From Parasponia andersonii (taxonomy: Eukaryota > Streptophyta > Magnoliopsida > Rosales > Cannabaceae): a stretch of 64,000 nt of DNA. Position numbers and translations under genes: made by a program. The first letter of the stretch is position 1; each line of letters begins with the position of its first letter. The stretch lies in the NCBI GenBank assembly GCA_002914805.1, contig JXTB01000029.1, positions 834,934 through 898,933 of the forward strand, read 5' to 3'. Positions 47,158 to 58,479 of this stretch are shown piece after piece. A model generated the notes under the pieces. The model did no database searches. It worked only from the letters and a program-made list of their open reading frames with translations, and had not been told where the DNA came from.

Positions 47158-48412
47158 TCAGAAACGATTCAAATGCCAGTTAATTTCTAAGTTACTGCAA
47201 TCAAATGAACCTTCAACTTTATTCAAAGCTGCTTGCCTGTGTTGTAACAAAAGAAGTGAGCTGTCTTTAACTTGCTTTTCTCCGGTATGATTCTCCTTTT
47301 TGCGAGGCAACTTTCTAGAGAAAATCTTCCATTTTGATTCGAATTCTGAAGCTACAAATACATAAAAGAGAGTTTGAAGAAGAAAACAGATAGAATAATG
47401 ACGTGAACGACAAATTGCATACTACAGTGTCATCTAGCAACTAGAATAATAATCCCCAGATAAGCAACTCCACATTCAGTATGTTGTATCAGACGGATAA
47501 ATCAGATTACTAATGTCGTTGGAATTTTATTTCATGAATCCAAGGTCAATACTATTAGTAATCAAGGCTGGTCTTTCACCTCTTTTTTCACAGTAACACA
47601 TATTTAGATGCATAATGCAAGTCACATTCTTTCTAAAGTTACAAAAAGCAAAACCATAGTTGGCTTCATGGCTATATCTGAATCTATTACCTTCACTTTG
47701 GTCCTTGAAACCTTCAATCAGGCAAGCAGAAATCCATGGCCTTCCAGAGCGGGTTGCTTTTGCTCCACCTTTAAGTTCCCCATTATGTTGTTTCAAACTG
47801 TATAAAATGCCAGAAGGTATCAGTGAAAAGTAACAAATCGTCAGAAAACTAACCAAGATCAATCATTTTATAGAGGTTAAGTCAATAATGAACCCAATTG
47901 TTCATTTCATCTACAAATGAGAATGTAAAGATCAATAGGACTAATAGAAAGGTAATATTTTTATAAAGAGCTAATTTTTCATTTCTAATCAAAACAGAAA
48001 ACTATACAGTACATAATTCCCAGCTCAAAAATAAATTTATAAATTTCAACAACAAAAAAGGCCATATCTTTGATGATCCAAGTTAGCATTTTAGTATCAA
48101 TATCAAAAGACACCATTCAATTATTTGAAGGAAATTTCACAGAAAGCTCATCTGAGGGACAAAATCATGAGAACCCAGATGACATTACCGGCGGGAGAAA
48201 CAGGTGGTGATACCAACGTAGGTCTTGATTGGGGTATTTGTAGAAATGATAAGATAGACACACCATGACCTTGATTTTGAACCAGGGCTCAGTTTTGCTT
48301 CTGATTTTCGCGATGCGGATGGTGGTGTGGACGATGATGATGGCTCTGTCGAAATGGGTTTGACTTTTGGAGGCTTTACGGATGGGAATATGCTTGAGAG
48401 CGTTGTCACCAT
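47158..48412 (-). CDS. GIY-YIG endonuclease-domain protein, SLX1-like (At2g30350-like)
   Basis: Three exons are read: 48189-48412, 47691-47797 and 47158-47351. The phases agree and give 174 residues. The N-terminal 50 residues are Ser/Pro/Lys-rich, followed by the GIY-YIG core WCVYLIISTNTPIKTYVGITT, the catalytic-type Arg in FSRRLKQHNGE, then GRPWISACLIEGFKDQSE and a basic helix FESKWKIFSRKLPRKKE. SLX1 proteins are the nuclease subunit that, with SLX4, cuts branched DNA. This protein has no zinc-binding domain, so it is the short plant GIY-YIG type and need not act with SLX4. The N-terminus could be an organelle transit peptide, but I cannot tell. No breaks were seen. It is convergent with WS3. 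Confidence 0.88.
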
Positions 48413-48482
48413 TTTCTGATGTTTTATGAATTTTCCATTTTAGGTTTTAAGGAACAAGGATTATTAGTTTTGAATTTCTGGG

Positions 48483-48490
48483 TTTATATA
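48483..48490 (-). promoter_or_regulatory. Candidate TATA box of the GIY-YIG gene
   Basis: TATATAAA on the minus strand, about 70 bases upstream of the start codon, a plausible distance for a short 5' UTR. Confidence 0.4.
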
Positions 48491-48679
48491 GGATTTTCCC
48501 GAATTTTACTGGGGACTCAATTTTGAGTGGGTCTAATTAGATGCGTGACATGCCCGTTATGTCTGTTTGTTTCTCTAATTTAAATTAAGATCAGAGACAT
48601 GTTTCTGGGAAAAAAAAAACTCATAATTATAATAAAGAGAAGGTTTTCTTTTTTTTTTTTTTTTTTTTTTTATTTAATT

Positions 48680-49195
48680 TATGGCACAAATGGTCCTTAA
48701 ACTATTTGATTGGTGATAATTTTGATGATATTGTGACAATTAAATTCCTAAAATTTTTAAATTATAACAATTTAGTTCATCGACCGTCTAAAATTATAAT
48801 ATGTTAATTAAATTTTTGACAAAAAACATAAATACATAGCAAATTGTAGCATTGAAAGAATATTTCAATAAAATAAATTGAACAAAAAAATTTAGAGAGA
48901 ATGAAAGATATACTTTTTGCATTTCTTAAGGTTTTTAGAATTATAAATTTTAAAAGAAAAAATTATAATTGCTCATTATTATGGTTGAAATTTCTAAATT
49001 ATTTTTCAAATATATTTTCAAATGTTATCACGTGTGTTTTTAGTTAAAAATTTAACAGTAAATTATAATTTAGACAATAAATTAGAAACTAAATTTCTAC
49101 AAATTAGAAAGTTTATGGACTTCATTATTATAATTGAATTTCAATGACTAAATTGCCATAAATTAAATACTTTAATAATCATTTGTGCTATTAAC
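48680..49195. mobile_element. Inverted-repeat non-autonomous element
   Basis: The left end reads GGCACAAATGGTCCTTAAAC and the right end is an approximate inverse (AATAATCATTTGTGCTATTAA). Words such as AATTTATGGCA, TTTAGTC and CTAAATTTCTA are arranged symmetrically inward. It is about 515 bases with no coding capacity. The borders and family are uncertain. Confidence 0.4.
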
Positions 49196-49779
49196 CCAGA
49201 AAAAAGACTTCGTTTAGTGGTTCTTTTGTGTGGTTTACAAAACAAAGTCTAATGCAAATGATGCTTTCCACCTTAACAAACTATCTAGACAAACTTAATT
49301 GATTTAGTAGTAAACTATTTATCAATATTTAATGTGTGTTTCTATTGGCTTCAAACTATAAGCATCCAAATCTTTCTATTCTTATAGTCACTCTATTTTC
49401 TTTTGGTCAAATTTTGATGCACCAACTTTACTAATCAGTTCTATCAAAGAACAAAAGATTCTGACTTCTATTAATCATTTTCTATCAAAAACAAAAGGCT
49501 TCTACTAATCATTCAAGTAAATGGACCTTCTAATCTACTTACAAAATATATGATTCAAAACGACTCATTTGTACATAAGTTAATGTGCTAATGCAAGAGT
49601 TAGCGATTGTCCATCTTAGTTGTCCCATCTTTCCAAAACAAACACCTTTGTCCAGCCAAAACCAAAACTTGATTCTTTTGTCACTTTGGATTGAAAATAC
49701 GCCTTAAATTTCTTAAAAATAGTTTCTTATTATTGTTTATATCCATTTTGATGCAGTTTCTAAGGTGCAAGTGCAACAC

Positions 49780-50600
49780 ACATTGAGCAATTATTGATGG
49801 AGATTGAAATACTAATTCAAGTAACATGTACTATTGAATGATTCGTTTAATATACTAACAAATTAAAGGGATGATACAACACATCTAAAAAATTTACGTT
49901 GTTTTTTAGGAAGACCTGGTTGATGCTTTTGTCAAAGCTTTGAGTTGCAAGTTCCCTGAGTGTGCTCTAAAATAAGAGCTTACTCAGTTCCAAATTGAGA
50001 ACTTCAAACCAAAGAACCGCACCTTCACTGTTTTCTTAAAAGTGGGCACATTTCTAAATCATCAAGCAGAGGTGACTCTAAATTTGTGACCGTCCACGTA
50101 AAAAGAAATTTACAACCTTTACGGCAATGATATTGTTCAAGTATCCACATAAATAGTAATGCTTAGTAGAATACATAAAGTTCTGCAAGTCTCGTCATAA
50201 AATCTGAAATATTAGGCTGATTTTGAAAGCTAACAAACCTAAATCAAGTAAAACTTTTCACCAGAATAGTATAATGTAACTAAAACATGTATTTGCCTCA
50301 TCAAACAAAGACTATTGCATCAGAACAAGGATCTAACTTATTAGGACAAAATTAAGTCTCAAATGAGAATAAAAAAGAAACTCGTGTGCAAATCAGTGAA
50401 AAGCTGCATGCAGAAGGAACTTCATCGTGGGGACAGTGAGCAGCCAGGATGATCTCATATGCTGCTTCAGGTACTTGGCATTTCACCTGAAGGTCCCAAA
50501 CTAGCCCCACCAATGGTTCTTCAGTTCAGCACATAAGACAAAATGGCACATCATTCATTTGATATCTGCAGAAAAAATGAAATTGAACTATCCACTTTTG
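49780..50600. repeat. Segmental duplicate of 58330-59180 (pheophytinase 3' region)
   Basis: A diverged copy in the same orientation. Matching blocks include TACTATTGAAT, ACATCTAA-AATTTAC, TCTAAATCATCAAGCAGAGGT, TTTTGAAAGCTAA and the exon-4 block listed under the pseudogene. The two copies flank NLR2. Confidence 0.7.
49905..50575 (-). pseudogene. Partial pheophytinase pseudogene (exons 4 and 5 only)
   Basis: Two antisense blocks match the real gene. About 50419-50572 matches exon 4 (coding around the SPAGHCPHDE motif) and about 49910-50150 matches exon 5. The order and spacing are as in the gene at 58480-59172, so the copy arose from genomic DNA. Substitutions and small indels break both frames, and there is no upstream catalytic-Ser exon. 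Confidence 0.75.
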
Positions 50601-50859
50601 TTTCAGTTGTATAAAGATTCAATTCAGCTATGATTGATCAACTTATAGCTGCATCGTCATTATGAATAATATACGTAACAATATGTAGTGATGAGAATAT
50701 ACGAACCATCCATTGTTTGTATATAAGGGCCATTGATCTTGATAAAAGGAATGTGATTTATCCTTTGCCAATCTGTACCTATGTCCTTTTCCAAGTGTAT
50801 ATCCAATAAGGGGAAGCCTCAGATTCACAAGAATTGAAGAGCAGTCAGGTGTTTCATAG

Positions 50860-52473
50860 ATTCTGCTAGACAGTGTAAATTCTGGCAATACCAAACTCCA
50901 TTTCTCTAAGTTCAACAAGGTTCCCCAGCCATCCAGGCAAAGTGACAAAGTTGGGACAACTCCAAACGTGCAGCGTGTGGAGGCCTGTTAGATGCTGCAT
51001 TGCAGCCGGCAAAGCTGCTATATTTTCGCAGTTCGAGATTGACCAGTGTTCAAGAGATTTCAAAGCTTTCAGTCCCTCCGGCAATGAAAGTAGGCAGTCA
51101 CACCTGTCTATGCCCAAAGACATGAGAGATTTGAGGCCTTCCAATTCTGACAAAGATTTGATTTCTGGGCAATTGGTTATGCATAATGATTGAAGTGAAG
51201 AAAGGCTCTTGCGCTCATGAGAAAAGGATTCGAGCTTATGACAATTACTGATTTCTAAAGACAGTAGATGTGTTTTGTTTCTTAGCAATCCCTGTGGAAA
51301 CGAAGTAAGCTTCACAAATCCACTGATGACAAAATTTTTCAATGGCGGAGTTATCTTTGTTGCACTGATCAATATTTCTTCCTTGCAGAATTCAAGCTCT
51401 AAACTTTCGATGGATGGAAGATCAGGCAAGTTGATCAACCCTGGAGTATCATCAACTTTTAGTTTCTTCAAGTATGGAAGTATAAATCTTCCCTCTATTG
51501 ATTACCACCCCAATAAATTAGGCATGCTTTTCAGCGACAACTGTTTAAGTGTAACAAAACCATCAACTCCAGTACTTTGTTCAGAGTCATTGCAGAAGTA
51601 CATAGTGGCATTCATTTCGTCAATGGCAAGAGTCTGGAGAGAAGGTAGCTTCTCCAATGAAGGAAGTTGCACACACCTATGACATCTGAACAAGGAGAGT
51701 TCCACAAGATTTGCAAGATAAGAATTTATTAACCAACTGGGTAATTTTGAACCCATGTAATTCTCGATGGCTAACTTCTTCAACTTGGAGTTGGGTTGGA
51801 GGCATTCAGCAATACCATCTGCATTTTCCCTTATAGTCACATCATCACAATCATTCCAGATTGGATTCAACGACTGAATGTGTCTTTTATCCTTCAAGTT
51901 TGCGTCCTTTGCTGATCCCACATTACTCCTCACATTTTCAAGATTTTTCATCTTTAGTTCTCCACGGAGGTCCAGGTTCTGCAACTCTGCTATCCATAAG
52001 TGGATCAACTTTGCATACTGCTCTCTTTACCCTTCAACCTTGAACAATCATGGCTTGTGAACTAATAACCAAATTGCCAAGTGGAATAGGACAACTCAGC
52101 CCCCTTAAAACATTACCAATGTTCATAGTTGAACAAATCCTTCTGCTATCCATAAGGGGGTCAGGTTCTCCTTCTTTATCTTGTAGCTTTTAGGATAAAG
52201 AGAGCAGCATGCAAAACATGGGTTCAAATGCGATGGAAGACAGTCTTAGCTTAGCCTCAAAACAGGAAATATTCCATTTTCTTCCTCGATAAAATTCCAC
52301 ATTTTACTGTCTTTAACAGTTAGCGAGTACTCATTCTGTTCTTTTAACCTCAGTGAGCTTCCGAGAGCCTTTGCTGCCGACGGCACACCCCTGCATTTTC
52401 TTGCAATTTCTTTTCTGATTGCTTCCAAATTCGAAGCCTGCTCTGGTTTTCCATTTCTGAATGCTCGTTGCTC
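50860..52473 (-). pseudogene. NLR2, 3' part: end of NB-ARC and LRR region
   Basis: Reading leftward from the Copia element: EQRAFRNGKPEQASNLEAIRKEIARKCRGVP and LGSSLRLKE (the GLPL region, here GVPS), then KMWNFIEEENG, then a region with stops (52060-52245) where a CFACCSLYP-type block can be glimpsed. LRRs follow in 51502-52008 (LKKLAIENYMG, LVELSLFRCHRC, LPSLQTLAID) and 50866-51471 (LLSLEISNCHKL, LQSLCITNCPEI, LEHWSISNCENI). Stops near 52246, 51502 and the frame change at about 51471 show that it is a pseudogene even without the Copia insertion. The first half of NB-ARC is missing; the coiled-coil part continues at 57201-57651. Confidence 0.85.
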
Positions 52474-52817
52474 TGTTAATATATTTTATTGTACTGCTGC
52501 AACTTATTTTTGGTTACCTTGGTTAAGCTATTTTACTCTAGTTTAGTTTACGTGTAAATCAATGGTTATGATGTAAAAAAAATGTAAGACTGAGATTAAA
52601 AAACAATATGTATCAAAGAAGTTTCTAGCACTTCTTTTCACGTTTCAGCATCTGAAAAAATAAAACCTACGGTGAATGAATATCAGCTCCTTTTGACGAA
52701 AAACTCTGCTCCATATTCCCCTGTTTTTTCTCAAAAAATTACAGCAGTCATCCATGTTTTTTGAGTATCTTAAAACACCATTTTCGCACTGTTTCTAAGC
52801 TGAAATCACAGCCAACA
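52474..52817 (+). repeat. Copia 5' LTR
   Basis: Begins TGTTAATATATTTTATTG and ends CAGCCAACA, five bases before the primer-binding site. Confidence 0.85.
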
Positions 52818-52821
52818 TTTG

Positions 52822-52833
52822 TGGTATCAGAGC
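52822..52833 (+). other. Primer-binding site of the Copia element
   Basis: TGGTATCAGAGC, complementary to the 3' end of plant initiator methionine tRNA; typical of Copia elements. Confidence 0.9.
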
Positions 52834-52899
52834 AGGCGTAGCACCAAAGTTTGGGCTCCAAAAAGAGAAGAAAAAAACGGGTTTGAAGAGGAAGAACCA

Positions 52900-55800
52900 T
52901 GGCCAGCACAAGTGGTTCAAGTATAAACATCCAACAGCCATATGTACCAGTTTTTGATGGAGAAAACTATGATTTTTGGTGTGTGAAGATGAAGACTTCG
53001 TTAATAGCAGCTGATTTGTGGGATATAGTCGAAGATGGGTAGACGGAAGATAGTCCGGGGACAACTCTGTCAGAAGCTCAACAAAAGAAGTTGAGAGAAG
53101 ACAAGCAACAGAATGCAAGTGCACTCTCACTACTACACAAGGCTGTTGCTGACCATATTTTTCCAAGAATCTTGAGGGCAACTAAAGCTAAAGATGCTTG
53201 GGAAATTTTACAAGAAGAATTCTTGGGAGATTTAAAGGTAAGAGATATCAAACTTCAAGCTTTGAGAAAAGATTTTGAAAATATGAGAATGAAGGATAAT
53301 GAAAGTATAAAAGATTACTCTTCTAGATTTACAGAACTTGTTAATCAAATGAAGATATATGGTGAAGATGTTCCTGACAAGAAAATTGTAGATAAGATTT
53401 TGATTAGTTTGCCTGAAAAATTTGACTCAAAAATTTCTGTTATTGAAGAAACGAAAGACACATCAAAGATGAGTCTCCAAGAATTAATAGGTTCTTTAAA
53501 GTCATTTGAACAAAGAGAGTGCGTTTCAATCTAAGCTTAATACTGGACCTAGGAGTAATGAAAAACAACCATAAAATAATGAACAAAGAGGGGAAATTTT
53601 ATCTAGAGCTGGAAGACAAAGTAGAGGAAGAGGGAGAACTTCAAGAGGCAGAGGTAGAGGCAACGTTGATAGAAGATTTAATGACGAAGGATTAGGTTCA
53701 CGATGTAAGATTGCAAACGAAGTAGTCATACTGAAGATGATTGTTGGTTCAAAGGAAAGCCACAATGTTATAATTGTAAGAAATTTGGGCATATGCAGAA
53801 GGATTGCAGATTTAAAAATATGCAACACGCAGGTGCTGCAATAGAAAAAGAAGGTGAAACAAACTTGTTTTATGCTCATCAACACACTTTTGAATCAATT
53901 AATGAGGTGTGCCTTGCAAGTGGCAGCTGCTCCAATGATGGTGAAACAAAATGGTCCTTAGATAGTGGTTGCACTAACCATATGACAGCAAACAAGAATA
54001 TTTTTCTTGACATAGATAGTGCAGCAACTTCTAAAGTAATCCTTGGAAATGGTTCTTTGGTGGATGTGAAAGGCAATGGAACTATTGGAGTTCAAACGAA
54101 AAAAGGCTCAAGATGCATTTGAGATGTTCTTTATGTTCCTGAGTTGGATCAAAATTTGTTGAGCGTTGGGCAACTAGTTGAGAATGGCTACTCATTGAAT
54201 TTTAAAGATAATAGTTGTACCATTTATAACAAGAGAAATGAGAGATTGTTGTTGGCAAAGCTAAAAATGGAGAACCGAAGCTTCCTACTCAATTTCAAGC
54301 ATGGCAATGAAGGAGCATTGAATGCACAAGTCAGTAATGATTCATGGCTATGGCACTGAAGGCTTGGGCATCTCAATTTTCAAGGTCTCAAGCTGCTACA
54401 TCAGAAAAATATGGTGCAGGGGCTTCCAAGAATTGAAGAAAAAAATGAAGTTCGTGAAGGATGTGCACTTGGGAAGCATCACCGGCAACCATTCTCAAAA
54501 GGAGTAGCTTGGAGAGCAAAAGTACCACTTGAATTGGTACATACAGATGTTTGTGGGCCAATGCGGACTCCGTCTCATTCACAAAATAGCTACTTTATTC
54601 TCTTTATTGATGATTTTACAAGAATGACATGGGTTTATTTTATGAGGCAACGATCTGAAGTTTTTACCATATTCAAAAAGTTCAAAATTTTTGTTGAAAA
54701 ACAAAGTGTCCATTTTATAAAGATTTTGAGAAGTGACAGAGGCAAGGAGTACACTTCAAGAGAGTTCGATCAGTTTTGTGAAGATGAAGGAGTAGAAAGA
54801 CAACTCACTATTGGTTATACTCCACAACAAAATGGCGTATCAGAAAGGAAGAATCAAACTGTTATGGAAATGGCAAAGTCCATGTTGCATGAGAAGAAAA
54901 TTCCTAAGACTTTCTGGGCTGAAGCTGTTTATACGGCCGTGTATCTAATTAACAGGTGTCCAACTAAAGCAGTATGGAACCAAATTCCCATAGAAGCTTG
55001 GAATGGGAGGAAACCATCTGTGAAGCATCTGAAAGTCTTTGGTTGTGTATGCTATACTCAGATTCCAAAAGAAAAAAGGTACAAGCTTGATGAAACTAGT
55101 GAAAAGTGTATCTTTGTTGGTTATAGCTCACAATCAAAAGGCTATAGATTATACAATTTGAAGAACAAGAAAGTCATTATCAGCCGAGATATTTTGTTTG
55201 ATGAGAGTTCTACATGGAATTGGGAGAAAGAAGAAACAGAGAAAGATGTTGTTGTTCCAATCATTTTACCCCAAGAATTAGCTATTGAAGAAGAAGAACA
55301 TTCAGAAGATTCAACTCCACCAAACTCACCTTCATCACCAAGTAGTCCCTCAAACTCCAATTCATCCTCACCAAGCTCAACCCCAAGAAAGATGAGAAGT
55401 TTGAGTGACGTATATGAAAGATGCAATTTTTGTGTTGTTGAACTAGAAAATTTTGAAGAAGCTGTGAAAGAAGAATGTTGAAAGAAGGCTATGCAAGAGA
55501 AGATTGATGTTATCCAAAAGAATCAGACTTGGGAACTTGCTCCTAGGCCAAAAACCAAAGAAGTTATTGGGGTGAAATGGATCTATAAAGTGAAATACAA
55601 TTTTGATGGCTCAGTTCAAAGAAAAAAAGCAAGGCTAGTTGCTAAAGGTTATGCACAAAAACCCGGTGTTGATTTTCATGAAACATTTGCTCCGGTTGCT
55701 CGTTTAGACTCCGTGAGAATTCTTATTACACTTGCTGCTCAAAAGGGTTGGTTATTATACCAACTTGATGTCAAATCAGCTTTTCTGAATGGAGAATTAA

Positions 55801-56902
55801 AAGAAGAGGTGTATGTCAAACAGCCTCAAGGCTATAGAGTCGTGGGAGAAGAAGAAAAAGTCTAAAAGCTAAAAAAGGCTTTGTATAGACTTAAGCAAGC
55901 ACCAAGAGCATGGTACAGCCAGATTGACAATTATTTCCTTGAAAAGGGTTTTAGCAAAAGCAAAAGTGAGCCAACATTATATGTGAAGCAACAAGATGAG
56001 TCTAATATTCTTATTGTTGCCTTGTATGTTGATGATTTGGTGTTTACTGGAAATAATGAGAAAATGATTGATGATTTCAAAATGGAGATGATGAAAAAGT
56101 ATGAAATAAGTGATTTGGGGTTATTGCATCGTTTTCTTGGCATGGAGATTCATCAAGATAAAAATGGAGTTTTTATTTGCCAAAAGAAGTATGCTGAAAA
56201 TTTTTTGAAAAAATTCAGAATGTTTGGTTGCAAATCAGTAACCACTCCGTTTGTAATGAAAAGTTAATGAAAGAAGATGGTGAATAGAAGGTTGATGAAA
56301 CACTACATAGAAGTTTGGTTGGAAACTTATTGTATCTTACTGCCACTAGACCAGATATTATGTTTGCTGCGAGTTTGTTGTTGAGATTCATAAATAGTCC
56401 TAGCCAAGTTCACTTTGGTATTGGAAAAAGAATCTTGAGATAAATTCAGGGCACAATGAATTATGGAATCAGATTTGAAAAAAATCCTGATGTGAAACTA
56501 GTTAGCTTCTGTGATAGTGATTGGGGAGGATGTGCAGATGATATGAAGAGCACCTCAGGTTAATTTTTTTTCTCTTGGCTCAGGAGTGTTTTCTTGGTTA
56601 TCAAAGAAGCAACAATCAGTTGCTCAGTCCTCAGCTGAAGCAGAGTATATGTCAGCATCCATAGCAACTTCTCAAGCAATTTGGCTTAGGAGAATCTTAG
56701 AAGATATTGGAGAAAAGCAACCAGCTCCTACAGAGATGCTATGTGATAACAAATCAGCAATTTCCATGGCAAAAAATCCTTGTTTTCACAGTAGAACCAG
56801 ACACATTGCAATCAAGTATCACTTTATAAGAGAAGCCATTGAAGATAAAGAAGTTCAGCTCAACTATTGCAAGTCTGAAAGAGCAAGTAGCTGGATATTT
56901 TG
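52900..56902 (+). pseudogene. Copia gag-pol polyprotein with internal stops
   Basis: Gag starts at 52900 (MASTSGSSINIQQPYVPVF) and meets a TAG near 53040. The Gag (UBN2-like) body continues to 53534. Further along are the zinc knuckle CYNCKKFGHMQKDC (about 53779-53820), protease LDSGCTNHMTA (about 53957), and integrase with the DDE residues in HTDVCGP, LRSDRGKEY and QNGVSERKN (54411-55481). Reverse transcriptase carries [11 protein letters not shown] and YVDD (55491-56267), and RNase H ends near 56902 (SSAEAEYMS). At least six stops interrupt it: near 53040, 53534, 54120, 54357, 55479 and 55863, plus two or more in RNase H. Confidence 0.9.
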
Positions 56903-56979
56903 ACCAAGGCACTACAGCAAAGTTTCAGCAGCTCAGGGGAGCACTTGGAGTTCAAAAGCAGTACACTAAAATGGGAGAA

Positions 56980-57200
56980 TGTTAATATATTTTATTGTAC
57001 TGCTGCAACTTATTTTTGGTTACCTTGGTTAAGCTATTTTACTCTAGTTTAGTTTATGTGTAAATCAATGGTTATGATGTAAACAAATGTAAGGCTGAGA
57101 TTAAAAAACAATATGTATCAAGGAAGTTTCTAGCACTTCCTTTCACGTTTCAGCATCTGAAAAAATAAAACCTGCGGTGAATGAATATCAGCTCCTTTTG
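56980..57200 (+). repeat. Copia 3' LTR, truncated
   Basis: Matches the first 222 bases of the 5' LTR, then joins NLR2 coiled-coil coding sequence directly after CAGCTCCTTTTG. The last 120 or so LTR bases are gone. Confidence 0.85.
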
Positions 57201-57651
57201 GTGAACTAAAACTACTATCAGTACTAAAACTACTCTCTCTCGGATGAAATTTTAACCTCTCATCGGCAACTGAGTCCAACCTTTCAACTACATTTTTCAA
57301 CTTGTTCCTCATAATATAATAAGGGAAAACGGGGTTTGGTCAAGAACAGAAGTGGCGCACCGTGTTCATTATGCAACCTCTCATCTCCATGAGATGGTGG
57401 AACTCCATTTTTTGTTGTAGATCTTCTGTAACCTACTCGTCCAACAAGTCATCTGCATCATAAGCAACAGCAACTACCTGCTGATCCTCTGTATCTTTAA
57501 GGACTAATTGAATTGTTGAAAGTAGACTCCTGAGCTCTCTTATCTGACCATCAATGGCGTCACGCAACAACCGGCTGTACTCTTCCAATACTTGGGAATA
57601 CGGTCTCTCAAATATCACTTGAATGACAGCTGAAAGTACTGCTTCTCCCAT
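57201..57651 (-). pseudogene. NLR2, 5' part: coiled-coil domain
   Basis: Start MGEAVLSAVIQVIFERPYS, followed by LLSTIQLVLKDTEDQQ and AYDADDLLDE (the EDVID-like region), then KLKNVVERLDSVADERLKFH. This is the Rx-type N-terminal domain of a CC-NB-ARC-LRR resistance protein. Two in-frame stops lie after LLDE (57433) and near 57342. The sequence ends at the truncated Copia LTR. The NB-ARC part from the P-loop to just before the GLPL region is absent on both sides of the element, so the Copia insertion came with or was followed by a deletion of several hundred bases. Confidence 0.85.
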
Positions 57652-58479
57652 TATTGTTGCAGCTCCCGGGCAAAAAGGAAGAACAAAAGTACAGTAGTTT
57701 GTGGCTAAGAATTAAGATCCAGGAAAAGGGTTTCTCGAGTGCAACGGTCTTTGCAGAATCAAATCACCCCTGTTAATAGCTGATCTCTTGAAAACATTCG
57801 TGTTTTTGCAATAAAAACAGATATAACATACTAAGTTACCTCCTTCCTTGAAGTTTCCCAATACTATATTTAAGTGCCTTCCAAGAATTTTCGTTTGAAA
57901 CTATATCTTAGGCTACTGCTAAATGGTTTGCACGACCATTACATTTTACCCGTTTGCTTCTTAATCTTGCCATATTGTACGTGTTAGTTTCCTAACCGTG
58001 TTGGAACATGATCCATCCTAATCCTACTTATTCATCAAGTGGTCGCATACTAGCTTTAGCTAAAATATGAACTTTCAATCTGGAATTTTGGACATCAGAA
58101 TTGGCTCAAGGCTCCATTAACGTATCGTATTCACAGGGTCATCGAAAAATGCGAACAAACTTACGTATGCTTCCACTTTGGTTGAGTTTAACACTTATAT
58201 TAAGCATGATGCTACTTAAATATTACATTGAGCAAGTATTAATGGAGAATGACAAATTCACTCGAAAAGTAATATTTACTATTGAATAGTATGTCTCCAT
58301 TTAAGTTGAGTTATATTAAGCATGATGCTAGTTAACATTAGATTGAGCAAGTATTAATGGAGAATGACAAATTCACTCAAAAAGTAATATTTACTATTGA
58401 ATATGGCAATTAATAAAAGAATCAGATAATATAATACATCTAACAATTTACATATCTAGTGGAGAGGGCCACGTTGGTG
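57652..58479. other. Spacer between NLR2 and pheophytinase
   Basis: NLR2 upstream DNA and the pheophytinase 3' flank. It contains an 85-base direct duplication (58203-58287 and 58316-58400). No gene. Confidence 0.6.
58203..58400. repeat. Two-copy direct repeat, about 85 bp per unit with 113-bp period
   Basis: Both units share AAGCATGATGCTA, ATTGAGCAAGTATTAATGG, AGAATGACAAATTCACTC and AAAAGTAATATTTACTATTG. One related copy also exists at about 49790-49845 in the segmental duplicate. Confidence 0.8.

Larger units (their letters stand above)
48413..49779. other. AT-rich intergenic region with an inverted-repeat element
   Basis: The GIY-YIG upstream region, a poly-T run (48649-48671), the element at 48680-49195, then unrecognised AT-rich DNA. 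No gene. Confidence 0.5.
52474..57200 (+). mobile_element. Ty1/Copia LTR retrotransposon inserted in NLR2
   Basis: A 4.7-kb element on the strand opposite to NLR2. It has a 5' LTR (52474-52817), a primer-binding site matching initiator Met tRNA (TGGTATCAGAGC, 52822-52833), gag, protease, integrase, reverse transcriptase and RNase H in Copia order, a purine tract ending AAAATGGGAGAA, and a shortened 3' LTR (56980-57200). About six or seven base differences over the shared 221 bases of LTR suggest moderate age. Several in-frame stops make it non-autonomous now. No target duplication is seen because the right border is a deletion junction. Confidence 0.93.
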
